From Sulfuricurvum sp. (GTDB lineage: Bacteria; Campylobacterota; Campylobacteria; Campylobacterales; Sulfurimonadaceae), in contig NZ_JAQTNN010000010.1 of the NCBI RefSeq assembly GCF_028713855.1, positions 1 to 64,000 of the forward strand: a stretch of DNA of 64,000 nt. The letters run 5' to 3'. Of this stretch, positions 35,220-45,317 are shown in pieces. Numbering within the stretch: position 1 is the stretch's first letter; each line of letters opens with the position of its first letter. A program made the translations under genes and the position numbers. Under the pieces are notes generated by a model. It had not been told where the DNA came from, did no database searches, and saw only the letters and a list, made by a program, of their open reading frames with translations.

Positions 35220-35906
35220 TTAACGTTCATACCCCTTACCGTTGTTGCCATGTCCTTGATCACCATGGCCTCTATCGTCATTTCCATTCTTTGATCCTCT
35301 GTCTTTTCCGCCGTGTGCTCCTCGATCATCTTGGCGTTGATCTCTTCTATTTTCACGAACTTCGGAACGATCTCTATTTCCTCGATAATGTTCATCAATA
35401 TTCATATACCGTTCTCCGCCTCGACGTCTATTAATGACTTCATCAGGGCTAATATGATGATAATCGGATAAGAATCGAACATTTACCAGTTCAATAATTT
35501 CAGCATCACGTAAATGGTGTTTTTTATGTTTTGAATATCCATACGCTTGACCATATGGTGGACCGAAATGATGACGGCTGTCAACTATGTAGATTGTACG
35601 CGGATCAAGACCGAGACGGAAAGTAATATCCCACCAGCTTAGTCCTCGTACACGTAAATTACTAATGTATCGAGCATCTCTGTGAGATTTACTGGCTAAA
35701 TAATAAACGACACTCATCTCCTCGCGCGGGACAGAACGCTCTATAATCACAACTTCTTGTTGGGGTACGCGATAATAATCACCGATGGAGAGGGAAAAAC
35801 CATTAATACCACTATCCGATCCCGACACACCAATATCAAAATTGGCTGCATTAAGCGATGCATAAATACACCCCGTAAGTAATGCAAAAATCATTTTATT
35901 TTTCAT
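35220..35906 (-). CDS. Exported protein with Arg/Gly/Asp-rich tail, unknown function
   Basis: 228 residues from the ATG at 35906, eight bases after a perfect AGGAGG. An upstream start at 35942 would place 12 residues before the signal peptide (MKNKMIFALLTGCIYASLNA). The middle (VVYYLASKSHRDARYISNLR, WWDITFRLGL) is a folded-looking domain. The last 55 residues are low complexity and highly charged, rich in R, D, G, H and N. It is probably periplasmic or surface-exposed. No family is recognised. It is divergent to galU and ends three bases from the convergent Mrr-like gene. Confidence 0.75.
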   Translation of the reverse strand: MKNKMIFALLTGCIYASLNAANFDIGVSGSDSGINGFSLSIGDYYRVPQQEVVIIERSVPREEMSVVYYLASKSHRDARYISNLRVRGLSWWDITFRLGLDPRTIYIVDSRHHFGPPYGQAYGYSKHKKHHLRDAEIIELVNVRFLSDYHHISPDEVINRRRGGERYMNIDEHYRGNRDRSEVRENRRDQRQDDRGAHGGKDRGSKNGNDDRGHGDQGHGNNGKGYER

Positions 35907-35927
35907 AACAACCTCCTGCTTATATGT

Positions 35928-35955
35928 ATCATAATATCTCATATAGTGTAATCAA
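35928..35955 (-). promoter_or_regulatory. Sigma-70 type promoter of the exported basic protein gene
   Basis: On the minus strand TTGATT (35950-35955) and TATGAT (35928-35933) are separated by 16 bases and lie upstream of the AGGAGG site. Confidence 0.45.
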
Positions 35956-36017
35956 ACGGTAAACAAAATATCTATAAAATAATGTGATAAAATAACGTTT
36001 ACAATGAAGGAGTATCA

Positions 36018-36842
36018 ATGATTAAAAAATGCCTTTTCCCAGCTGCCGGTTATGGTACCCGCTTTTTGCCGGCGACCAAAGCGATGCCTAAAGAGATGCT
36101 TCCCGTTTTAACCAAACCACTAATCCAATATGGTGTTGAAGAGGCTGTTGAAGCAGGAATGAATACAATGGCAATCGTAACAGGACGCGGAAAACGGGCA
36201 TTGGAAGATCATTTTGACGTAAGTTATGAACTCGAACACCAAATCAAAGGGACTTCAAAAGAACATTATCTCGATGAGATTCGTACACTGATCAACCAAT
36301 GCACGTTCTCCTACACCCGTCAAAATGAGATGAAGGGATTAGGTCACGCTATCCTCACCGGAGAGACATTGATTGGAAACGAACCTTTTGCTGTTATCTT
36401 AGCCGATGATTTATGTGATAATGACGGAGAAGGGGTACTTAGACAAATGGTTGCACTCTACAACAAGTATAAATGCTCAATTGTCGCGATTGAAGAAGTT
36501 GATCCTTCTCAGACCAACCGTTACGGTATCATTGAAGGGAAAGAGATCGAGGAGGGAGTCTATATGATTTCCAATATGGTTGAAAAACCGGATCCTGAAG
36601 TCGCTCCAAGCAATCTAGCTATCATTGGTCGTTACATCCTCACACCTGATATCTTCCGCTTTATTGAACGAACGAAGCCTGGTAAAGGTGGAGAAATCCA
36701 AATCACCGATGCATTAATGGCACAAGCTATGAGCGGTATGGTATTAGCATACAAGTTTAAAGGGAAACGATTTGACTGTGGAAGTGTTGAAGGGTTCGTC
36801 GAAGCGACAAATTACTTCTACGCAAAAAGTTATAAAGAGTAA
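36018..36842 (+). CDS. galU: UTP-glucose-1-phosphate uridylyltransferase
   Basis: 274 residues, the normal GalU length. It makes UDP-glucose for LPS, capsule or glycan synthesis. The nucleotide-binding start FPAAGYGTRFLPATKAMPKEMLPV, the DDL metal region (AVILADDLCDN) and VEKPDPEVAPSNLAIIGRYIL are diagnostic. AAGGAG lies six bases before the ATG. It is a single gene ending at a strong bidirectional hairpin. Confidence 0.96.
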   Translation: MIKKCLFPAAGYGTRFLPATKAMPKEMLPVLTKPLIQYGVEEAVEAGMNTMAIVTGRGKRALEDHFDVSYELEHQIKGTSKEHYLDEIRTLINQCTFSYTRQNEMKGLGHAILTGETLIGNEPFAVILADDLCDNDGEGVLRQMVALYNKYKCSIVAIEEVDPSQTNRYGIIEGKEIEEGVYMISNMVEKPDPEVAPSNLAIIGRYILTPDIFRFIERTKPGKGGEIQITDALMAQAMSGMVLAYKFKGKRFDCGSVEGFVEATNYFYAKSYKE

Positions 36843-36852
36843 AAGAGTTATC

Positions 36853-36882
36853 ATCTTAACCGGGCAATATCCGGATTAAGAT
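36853..36882. terminator. Bidirectional terminator between galU and the amidase gene
   Basis: ATCTTAACCGG (36853-36863) pairs with CCGG-A-TTAAGAT (36871-36882) with a single bulged A. The 11-bp stem lies between two convergent stop codons. Confidence 0.65.
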
Positions 36883-36891
36883 TCAGAACAG

Positions 36892-38472
36892 TTAGCTATT
36901 ATTGGCAAAATAATGCCCTACACCGTCCATTAACCCATCGACCATCCAGCGCTGGTATTTCTCATCAGCTATGCGCGTCGCCTCTTCAGGATGACTGATA
37001 TATCCGACCTCGACCAATACCGCAGGCATCTGAGCGCCAACCAGTACCCAAAACGGAGCTTCTCTCACACCGTTATCATGGACATTGGGGAATTGTTTAC
37101 GTAAATTTACCAATACCCCTTTTTGCAAGTCTATCCCCAACTTATTGGAAGCAATAATCTTCTCTTTATTCAAAAAACTCAAAAAGCTGAGTTTTCCGTA
37201 AGCTCCCATTTCTCCCATATCTTCGGAGTTTTCCGATGCGGCTACACGCATAGCACGCTCACTCCGTGTAGGAGAAAGAAAATACGTCTCAAGCCCCTGT
37301 GCCCCTGCCGGATCAGACGTTTTAGGAATCGAGTTGGCATGAATGGAAATAAATAAATCCGCCTGTTTATCATTGGCAAATTTGGTACGATCTTTCAACT
37401 CAATAAATGTGTCATTATTGCGTGTCATATAAACGGTATATCCCATATTACGAAGCTTTTCGGAAAGTTGAGTCCCGATTTGCAGCACAATATCTTTTTC
37501 CATATATCCATTGCCGGTAGCTCCGCTGTCTTTCCCGCCATGCCCTGGATCAATCACAATAATTTTTTTACTTCGATCACGCGGTGTAACATTCACAAGA
37601 GGGGGAAGTGCAGCAATAAGAGGCGTTTCCTGAACTTCCGGTTTCGTTACGGGAAGGGTAGCAAGCGCAGCGGTGATTTTAGGAGGTTCCAGAGAAAGGT
37701 CAACATAGAAAGATGTGCCCTTTGGTATCAATTTAATCGAAATGGCTTGATTATGCTCAATGACAAGCCGAAGCGTTTTAGAATCGAATTGAGCCATTTT
37801 GATACGATTGATACTATGATGTTCCAATGTCTGGCTTCGAGAGAGAGTAGCAGAACTAATATCAATAATATAACGAAATCGCTGTTTATCCGCCTCAATA
37901 ATTTTGGACATCTTAACTTCTGATGGCTGAATAGGTGTATCAAAGAGCAATTCGAGCCCTTTATCTTTCCATTTAGTATCAACCAAACGATGCCGCATCG
38001 TCATAGAAATCTCATCGTTCCTATTAATCGGCTCAATTTTGATCATTTTTTCAGGTTCAGGGGTGGTAAATCTATTGGCTACAAGTGCCGGCTTGAAGGT
38101 TTTATCATAAATAACCGAGGGGATCGTATCAGAAGGTTTTCCGGCAACTATAATCGGCTTAGGGTTTAAGTCCATTTTTTTGCCATTAATTTTGGCTAGA
38201 TCGGCTTGATATTTACTGACATCAATCCCCAGTTTCTCGCCTCCTCGAACAATTCCTTCAAGTGCATCGTTGGCTAATGAACTATTTTTGTCCAGCATAG
38301 CCCGCAAGTAAAGGGTCTTGTATTCATTGTAACCTCTAAACTGCTCGATTTCATCACTGCTATCTAATGCTTGCTTCGCTGATTCCAGACGCAAAGTGTC
38401 ATTCGCACCCATAACAGAGGTAAAAAATAAAAAAGCCAAAAGGACGATACGAATCAACACGTGATAAATCAC
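36892..38472 (-). CDS. amiA: N-acetylmuramoyl-L-alanine amidase (AmiA/AmiC type)
   Basis: 526 residues: signal peptide (VLLAFLFFTSVMGA), a helical region, an AMIN-type beta domain (about 160-265), then an Amidase_3 catalytic domain. The latter has VIDPGHGGKDSGATG (zinc His), the Glu of MEKDIVLQIG, SIHANS (zinc His) and PAVLVEVGYISHPEEA (catalytic Glu). It cleaves the amide between MurNAc and the peptide during cell separation. It overlaps fabX by four bases and ends the pyrH-led operon, the same place amiA holds in Helicobacter. Confidence 0.93.
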   Translation of the reverse strand: MIYHVLIRIVLLAFLFFTSVMGANDTLRLESAKQALDSSDEIEQFRGYNEYKTLYLRAMLDKNSSLANDALEGIVRGGEKLGIDVSKYQADLAKINGKKMDLNPKPIIVAGKPSDTIPSVIYDKTFKPALVANRFTTPEPEKMIKIEPINRNDEISMTMRHRLVDTKWKDKGLELLFDTPIQPSEVKMSKIIEADKQRFRYIIDISSATLSRSQTLEHHSINRIKMAQFDSKTLRLVIEHNQAISIKLIPKGTSFYVDLSLEPPKITAALATLPVTKPEVQETPLIAALPPLVNVTPRDRSKKIIVIDPGHGGKDSGATGNGYMEKDIVLQIGTQLSEKLRNMGYTVYMTRNNDTFIELKDRTKFANDKQADLFISIHANSIPKTSDPAGAQGLETYFLSPTRSERAMRVAASENSEDMGEMGAYGKLSFLSFLNKEKIIASNKLGIDLQKGVLVNLRKQFPNVHDNGVREAPFWVLVGAQMPAVLVEVGYISHPEEATRIADEKYQRWMVDGLMDGVGHYFANNS

Positions 38473-39560
38473 TCCCCTTGAGTTAGTTTTTCCATCAATT
38501 CTTTGACGGAGATGATTTTATCGATACGATAGCCATTACTTCCCGAAAAGAACAATCCAAGCTCTTTATCTCCCAAATATGCATCGCTTAGACGGTCTGC
38601 GATACAAAACCCTACCTCTTTAGCCTCAACACCGCGATTACACGGAGCAACACAGTTAGAGATACATTTGATAGAAGGACCGGTTCGAGTATCGATTAGA
38701 TCGCGTAAATGGGTACGAACACCGCGCGCCGGATACCCTACAGGGGATTTCATCAAAGTGATATCCTCTTTTTTAGCTGCGAGAAGAACCTCTTTGAAAT
38801 TCTCATGGGCATCGCACTCAAAGGTTCCGATAAAGCGAGTCCCCATTTGAACACCCGCTGCACCCAGGGCCATCATTGCATCAATATCGGTCTTGTCCCA
38901 GATGCCACCGGCAGCAATAACCGGCATACCGCCCCACAAAGCCGCTTCTTCTACAACAGGAGCGACAAGGTTTTCGAGTTGATACTCTTCCATTGCGCAT
39001 TGTTCATACGTAAAACCTTGATGTCCGCCGCTCAGAGGTCCTTCAAGAATAACCGCATCAGGAAGACGGTTATAACGTTTTTGCCAACGTTTACAGATAA
39101 TCGAAAGTGCTTTTGGAGATGAGACGATCGGGACCAATGCAACATCGGGATAATCGGCCGTAAATTCAGGCATATTGGTCGGAAGACCGGCACCGGTAAT
39201 AATGATATCGACTCCTGCTTCACACGCATCGGTTACAACACGACCGTAATCGTTAATCGCATACAAAATATTACACGCTAATGGGGCATTTCCACAGATT
39301 TTACGAGCATTTTGAACAATTGCATTTAGCCCTTTTTTGGAATAAAAATTTTCTGCATCCAACGGACGATTAGCAATTAATTTATCCACATGTACTTTAT
39401 TTTCATAATATCCTGTTCCAACCGAACTGATTACTCCGAGCCCCCCTTCTGATGAGACTGCTCCGGCAAGTTTATCCCAGCTGATACCGACACCCATTCC
39501 ACCTTGAACGATAGGAATTTTAATGGTGTGTTTGCCGATTTGAATTGGTTTGAAGCTCAT
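38469..39560 (-). CDS. fabX: FabX-type FMN/Fe-S decanoyl-ACP dehydrogenase-isomerase (NMO/2-nitropropane dioxygenase family)
   Basis: 363 residues of the FMN-binding TIM-barrel NMO family: IVQGGMGVGISWDKLA at the N-terminus, GGHQGF, and the phosphate-binding VIAAGGIWDKTD / GAAGVQMGTRF. Near the C-terminus lies a four-cysteine set, C299, C303, C307 and C319 (CISNCVAPCNRG...C), as in Helicobacter FabX, where it binds a 4Fe-4S cluster. FabX introduces the double bond for unsaturated fatty acids in Campylobacterota. Gene order (amiA, fabX, tyrS, spoT) also matches. It overlaps both neighbours by four bases. A plain nitronate monooxygenase is the alternative. Confidence 0.82.
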   Translation of the reverse strand: MSFKPIQIGKHTIKIPIVQGGMGVGISWDKLAGAVSSEGGLGVISSVGTGYYENKVHVDKLIANRPLDAENFYSKKGLNAIVQNARKICGNAPLACNILYAINDYGRVVTDACEAGVDIIITGAGLPTNMPEFTADYPDVALVPIVSSPKALSIICKRWQKRYNRLPDAVILEGPLSGGHQGFTYEQCAMEEYQLENLVAPVVEEAALWGGMPVIAAGGIWDKTDIDAMMALGAAGVQMGTRFIGTFECDAHENFKEVLLAAKKEDITLMKSPVGYPARGVRTHLRDLIDTRTGPSIKCISNCVAPCNRGVEAKEVGFCIADRLSDAYLGDKELGLFFSGSNGYRIDKIISVKELMEKLTQGE

Positions 39561-40759
39561 TGGGTTACCTTTAATCGCGCAAATTTTCGTTTTCCCACTT
39601 GAAGGATGTACTCACCCAGTTCAAGTTGGTATTGCTCATCGCTTAGTTTATTTTGATCGATTTTAACAGAGCCTTGCTTAATCTCCCGACGGGCTTGAGA
39701 AGTAGATGGACTTAGAGCACAATCGACCAAAGCTTTTGCAATCCAAGTCGGTCCTTGAAGACTAAATTCATCCATTTCACTCGGAATTTCGCTCTGTGCA
39801 TGAACCCGTTCAAACTCAGCTTGAGCACCCAACGCGGCTTCCCTAGAGTGGAAACGCTCCGTAATTTCCAAAGCCAACGCCTCTTTTACTTTTTTCGGAT
39901 GAAGCGAGCCGTTTTCTACTCCACTTTTAAGAGCTTCGATCTCATCAAGACTCTGCGTACTCAAAAGTTCATAATAGCGCCACATCAAGGTATCACTTAC
40001 ACTGAGTATTTTTCCAAACATCTCATTCGGTTCATCCGCTACCGCAATGTAGTTCCCCAGCGATTTAGACATCTTTTGAACACCGTCAAGACCTTCTAAA
40101 ATCGGCATCATTAATACCGCTTGTTCTTTACCAATCTCATACACCCGTTGTAAATGACGGCCCATGAGCAAGTTGAATTTCTGATCAGTTCCACCTATCT
40201 CGATGTCGCTTTTAAGATGAACACTGTCATACCCTTGGAGCAACGGATATAAAAATTCGCTAATGGAGATTGAGATTCCCGCCTTATGACGTTTATCGAA
40301 ATCATCCCGTTCCAACATACGTGCCACATTATAGGTTGTAGTCAATTCCAGCATCCCAGCCGCACCGAGAGGATTGATCCAATCGGCATTGAAAACAACG
40401 GTCGTTTTTTCAGGATCGAGAATTTTAAACACTTGAGTTTTATAGCTTTGGGCATTCTCTTGGATTTGAGCCGGAAGCAGTTTTTTGCGTGTTTCGCTTT
40501 TTCCGGTCGGGTCACCGATCTGTGCGGTGAAATCACCGATCAAAAACTGAATATGCCCTCCGAACTTTTGAAACGCCGCGAGTTTTTGGAGAAGAACCGT
40601 ATGTCCCAAATGCAAATCGGGTGCAGTCGGATCAAATCCTGCTTTAACCGTATAGGTTTCCCCTTTTTCAAAATAGTTTTTGAGGAGTGTTTCGAGTCGT
40701 GCTTCATCGATAATTTCGGCAGTGCCGCGTCTAATTTCTCGTAATGCTGTTTGAATCAT
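39557..40759 (-). CDS. tyrS: Tyrosyl-tRNA synthetase
   Basis: 400 residues, class I synthetase for tRNA-Tyr. The HIGH-type motif is PDLHLGHTVLLQK and the second signature is KMSKSLGNYIAV. A C-terminal S4 RNA-binding domain (about 335-400) ends the protein. The size and HLGH variant fit the TyrZ-like bacterial branch. It overlaps fabX by four bases and starts three bases after the spoT stop region, within the pyrH-amiA operon. Confidence 0.96.
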   Translation of the reverse strand: MIQTALREIRRGTAEIIDEARLETLLKNYFEKGETYTVKAGFDPTAPDLHLGHTVLLQKLAAFQKFGGHIQFLIGDFTAQIGDPTGKSETRKKLLPAQIQENAQSYKTQVFKILDPEKTTVVFNADWINPLGAAGMLELTTTYNVARMLERDDFDKRHKAGISISISEFLYPLLQGYDSVHLKSDIEIGGTDQKFNLLMGRHLQRVYEIGKEQAVLMMPILEGLDGVQKMSKSLGNYIAVADEPNEMFGKILSVSDTLMWRYYELLSTQSLDEIEALKSGVENGSLHPKKVKEALALEITERFHSREAALGAQAEFERVHAQSEIPSEMDEFSLQGPTWIAKALVDCALSPSTSQARREIKQGSVKIDQNKLSDEQYQLELGEYILQVGKRKFARLKVTQ

Positions 40760-40762
40760 GAT

Positions 40763-42922
40763 TTATCCTTGGCTTCGGTACGCATCATCCGTCCGAAAAA
40801 ATTGTATGATTTTCCCTTTTTTCTCCAATTTGGAGCGTAGGCGATTAATATCGGCCTCAAGGGTTTGGAATTCCATTTCACAGTACTGCGTATGTTCAGA
40901 TTTTTCCTTACCCAGTTCGATACTGTTGATATCCGCCCCCATTTTTGCCATATAGGTGAGCAAATCGGCAAGTACCCCTTTAGCACTTTGCATGCTTATA
41001 ATCAGGTGGTAACGGAAATAGTGCTGTGCCTTCCAGCGCACAAATACCATCGGTTCTCTGCGATCGATCATCCCCGCAGCATTTTTACACATTTTGTGAT
41101 GAATATGAGCCTTCCCTTCTTGCAAAAAGGCAACAATTTCATCCCCAGTTTTTGGATGACAGCAATAATCAAATACTGCATCACCTACATTATTGTTAGA
41201 ATAGATTTCCAATGACGCAAAAACATACGGTTTAACTCTAAAGCGATTACGCGATAAAAAAGCACTAAAGCGATTATTTTCACCTAATTCCTGGGTAAAA
41301 CGGTTCACTGTTTCTTTGAGTAAATCAAGCTCACTCGGAATACGATGACGCTGCTCTTCAAGATGCGTTTCGCGGAACAACTCCTCAATACGAACAGGAT
41401 CCATATTAAAAATAGTGCTTACTATATTGATGCCCGATTCAGTATCAATAGCACGGATGCGCTGATTACAATTGGCACGCATACTCGCTTTGGCACGGGA
41501 AGTTTTTACGGCGTCGATCCAACTGCAGCGATTGATTTTTTTCGATGCAGTCGTAATTTTAACAATATCGCCATTGTGAAGTTCACTGAGGAGTGACGCT
41601 TTTTCTTTGTTAATCAAACATCCCTCGGCACTATCGCCGATCTCCGTATGAACCGCGTATGCAAAGTCAAGGGCGACAGCACCGCGAGGAAGAGTAAACG
41701 GTTTTCCTTTCGGTGAAAAGACACTGATATCTTCACTGAAAAGATCGTTTTTTATGAGCTCATAAAAGGCTTCTACCGATTCATTTTGATATTGTAGATT
41801 ATGGAGCCAATCAAGGCTGATAGGGTTGTTTCCGCCGCTTTTGTATTTCCAGTGTGCCGCAACACCGAGTTCCGCCGTTTTATGCATCTCATAGGTACGA
41901 ATCTGAACTTCAAAAATCGCCGTAGAATCAAAAACTGACGTATGTAATGTCTGATATCCATTTTCTTTGGGAATCGCGATGTAATCTTTAAAACGTGAGC
42001 TAAGCGGCTGAAAGTTAAGATGAACCATTCCAAAAACACGATAACAATCCAACGGTTTTTTCACTAATATTCGCACCGCTAAAAGATCAAGTATCTCATC
42101 GATACTGATCCCTTTTCGTTGCATTTTAAGGTAAATGGAATAGTGATGTTTGACACGGCTAAGAATTTCAAAATCGTCCTGACAAAAACCGTTTTCTAAC
42201 ATCATTTTGGTCAATTTTTCGCAAAAATCGCTCAACCTTGCATTGATAGAGCGAAAATTCTCTTCCAAATACATATCGATAGCTCGTTTTTCTTCAACAA
42301 AGAGATACTGAAAACTTAGATCTTCTAAAAGGTTTTTGAGAAATGAAATACCTAAACGGCTTGCAACAGGAGCATAAACGACGAGAGTCTCCTCAGCAAT
42401 ACGGTGTTGTTTTGCCGGAGGAAGTGCTCCGAGCGTAAGCATATTATGGAGTCGGTCACAGAGTTTAACCACCAAGACCCGGACATCTTCAATCGATGCA
42501 ATGAGCATTTTACGGAAGGACAACGCTGAAACAACAAGCTTTTCATCCGAATTCGACGGAATAAGTTCTGCATCGCGAATCGTATCGATTTTCGTCAGAC
42601 CCTCAACCAAATGAGCGACATCGACACCGTAATCTCGGCTAATCTCTTCGATTGTGATATGAGTATCTTCGACTACATCGTGCAATAATGCGGCAATAAC
42701 CATTGCCTCATCACCTGTAATATTAGCAACGATGGAGGCAACTAAAACAGGATGGACGATGTAGGGCTCACCACTTTTGCGGAATTGATTATGATGGGCT
42801 TGCTGGGAAAATGCAAGAGCATTTTGAATCGCAGAAGAAGGAAGAATATGTTTGTAGAGGTGTGCTATAGCACCCTCAACATCATTGATTCCAGTTAGTT
42901 TTTCAATATCTATCGTATTCAA
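40763..42922 (-). CDS. spoT: Bifunctional (p)ppGpp synthetase/hydrolase (RelA/SpoT)
   Basis: 719 residues. The N-terminal HD hydrolase domain has HDVVED at 81-86, intact for ppGpp hydrolysis. The synthetase domain follows with RVKHHYSIYLKMQRKGI, KENGYQTLHTSVFD and EVQIRTYEMHKTAE. A TGS domain (ISVFSPKGKPFTLPRGAVALDFAYAVH) and a C-terminal ACT domain complete the long RSH layout. Campylobacterota usually carry this one RSH enzyme for the stringent response. It lies between rpoZ and tyrS; rpoZ encodes the omega subunit, part of the ppGpp site on RNA polymerase in E. coli. Confidence 0.95.
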   Translation of the reverse strand: MNTIDIEKLTGINDVEGAIAHLYKHILPSSAIQNALAFSQQAHHNQFRKSGEPYIVHPVLVASIVANITGDEAMVIAALLHDVVEDTHITIEEISRDYGVDVAHLVEGLTKIDTIRDAELIPSNSDEKLVVSALSFRKMLIASIEDVRVLVVKLCDRLHNMLTLGALPPAKQHRIAEETLVVYAPVASRLGISFLKNLLEDLSFQYLFVEEKRAIDMYLEENFRSINARLSDFCEKLTKMMLENGFCQDDFEILSRVKHHYSIYLKMQRKGISIDEILDLLAVRILVKKPLDCYRVFGMVHLNFQPLSSRFKDYIAIPKENGYQTLHTSVFDSTAIFEVQIRTYEMHKTAELGVAAHWKYKSGGNNPISLDWLHNLQYQNESVEAFYELIKNDLFSEDISVFSPKGKPFTLPRGAVALDFAYAVHTEIGDSAEGCLINKEKASLLSELHNGDIVKITTASKKINRCSWIDAVKTSRAKASMRANCNQRIRAIDTESGINIVSTIFNMDPVRIEELFRETHLEEQRHRIPSELDLLKETVNRFTQELGENNRFSAFLSRNRFRVKPYVFASLEIYSNNNVGDAVFDYCCHPKTGDEIVAFLQEGKAHIHHKMCKNAAGMIDRREPMVFVRWKAQHYFRYHLIISMQSAKGVLADLLTYMAKMGADINSIELGKEKSEHTQYCEMEFQTLEADINRLRSKLEKKGKIIQFFRTDDAYRSQG

Positions 42923-42943
42923 TGATGTGACTTTAGCGAAAAA

Positions 42944-43159
42944 TTAGTCTCGGTCTACAAAGCCTTTGATAGTGATGTGCCCTTCAGCAATCTCCATCAA
43001 AGCAATGTCTGCCGTTTTAGCTTTTTTCATATCGACATTTAGTTTCGTAGTAGCACCGTTAAGAAGCTCTTCTGAGCGTTTTGCGACGGCGATAGCCAAT
43101 TGGTAACGGTCGATATTAGCAGTTTCAAGTGCTTTTGCAGTGAGTTGTTCGAGTCTCAT
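42944..43159 (-). CDS. rpoZ: DNA-directed RNA polymerase omega subunit
   Basis: 71 residues: MRLEQLTAKALETANIDRYQLAIAVAKRSEELLNGA is the conserved omega fold that wraps the beta' subunit. AAGGA precedes the ATG. It lies 21 bases upstream of spoT and 21 bases downstream of pyrH, the standard pyrH-rpoZ-spoT order of Campylobacterota. Confidence 0.95.
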   Translation of the reverse strand: MRLEQLTAKALETANIDRYQLAIAVAKRSEELLNGATTKLNVDMKKAKTADIALMEIAEGHITIKGFVDRD

Positions 43160-43180
43160 GATTTTTCCTTAGGTTGGGAT

Positions 43181-43924
<744 letters not shown>

Positions 43925-43987
43925 TTATCGTCGCTTTAAGGTTGCTTTGATTACACTAAGCCAATAACAAGAGAAGGAAAATCAAGG

Positions 43988-45316
43988 GTGAAGCTGTTCG
44001 ATACCATCAAGGCTTGGTTCATTCCGTTGCCGATGCATTCTGCTCCACGCTACGGAAGAGGGATTCATGCCCTCCCTAATCCGCAGGAAAAAGAGTTGTT
44101 TGAGAGTGCTTCAGAGGCATTAATCCATGGTGACATCCTCAGTGGCTATGAATATTTTTTATCTTCACTGATCCATCAAGATAGTTCATTTCCCCGTCCG
44201 CATCTGAGTATCGAACGTGAGGAAGGGGTACTCCGATTCAGCCTTTTCCAAGGATACGCGTTAATCAAAGGAATAATTACCCCGACATCACTCGAAGCGT
44301 ACGCTGATATTGCCCTCAGTGAAAAACTCCACGTGGCAGTAAAACGCCGTTTTTTAGAACGTAATTTTCAACTTACCTACTGTCGTTTTAGCGATTCAGA
44401 AGGGGTCATTCGGCTCTCTATTCGACTGGATAACGCAACAATCACCCCTCAAAAAATCTTTTTTCCTCTACGTGAAATCGCCCTCAACGCTGATTTCGAA
44501 AAAGAGTTTATCGCTAGCGAATTTGACGAGACAGCCCTTCTAGATTATGACCATTTACGTCCTATTGATCCTATTAAGATTCAACGAAACTATGAGATGA
44601 TGCAAAAATGGCTTATAGAGACCAAACAGAGTCTGATCGGTCTTTTATCCAATGACAATACCGGCATGGCTTCGTTTAGTTATCTCACTCTCTTACTCCA
44701 AATCGATTATCTCCTTCTTCCTCATAAAAAAATGGCAAAAAATATCAGTGAAAAAATAAACGGCTATTTCATGGACGATGAGAAGCTCACCGAAGATAAA
44801 AACGCTGACTTGGAAAAGTACCTAAATGAGCTCGAAGCGATGGATATCGATATTTTTGCAACCCAATTTTATGATTCTGCCTATACCTTTTCTCCGTTCG
44901 AACAGGCTATGCACGATGAAATAGCCTCTTTTATCGATGAATCGTTAAATAAAGTACGGTGGTACAAAAACAACCGTTCTAATTATGTCATCCCCGTGAT
45001 TTACCGCTACATTTCCCTCTATATTCTCTACAATTACGGTCTGCACCCCTCACTTCGGGCCTTATTCCATCTACACATTGAAGTGTACGCGCATAATTTT
45101 TTCGAGGGAGAAGGAGAGATACCGCTATACAATCCCGCCACTCGAACCTTCAAGCAAAATCTCATAGCTCAGCGGTTGAGTGAAGCAATAGAACCGTATA
45201 TGAACCGATACAAGGGGCTGCGCAATTTTGCCGATCTTATCGACTATACCGATTTGGATCATTTCAGCCAAAGTTTTTATCTGCAAGTCAAAAATCTCGA
45301 TTATACGGAACTCTAG
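43988..45316 (+). CDS. Conserved hypothetical protein coupled to an HtrA-like protease
   Basis: 442 residues with a GTG start; GAAGGA lies nine bases upstream. There is no signal peptide or membrane segment, so it is cytoplasmic. An alpha/beta N-terminal part (about 60-180, with RPHLSIEREEGVLRFSLFQGYALIKG) is followed by a long helical C-terminal half (about 195-435). No motif of a known enzyme is seen. It ends one base before the GTG of the protease gene, so the two are translated together, and the partner is the best clue: a substrate adaptor, regulator or target. Confidence 0.75.
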   Translation: MKLFDTIKAWFIPLPMHSAPRYGRGIHALPNPQEKELFESASEALIHGDILSGYEYFLSSLIHQDSSFPRPHLSIEREEGVLRFSLFQGYALIKGIITPTSLEAYADIALSEKLHVAVKRRFLERNFQLTYCRFSDSEGVIRLSIRLDNATITPQKIFFPLREIALNADFEKEFIASEFDETALLDYDHLRPIDPIKIQRNYEMMQKWLIETKQSLIGLLSNDNTGMASFSYLTLLLQIDYLLLPHKKMAKNISEKINGYFMDDEKLTEDKNADLEKYLNELEAMDIDIFATQFYDSAYTFSPFEQAMHDEIASFIDESLNKVRWYKNNRSNYVIPVIYRYISLYILYNYGLHPSLRALFHLHIEVYAHNFFEGEGEIPLYNPATRTFKQNLIAQRLSEAIEPYMNRYKGLRNFADLIDYTDLDHFSQSFYLQVKNLDYTEL

Positions 45317-45317
45317 G

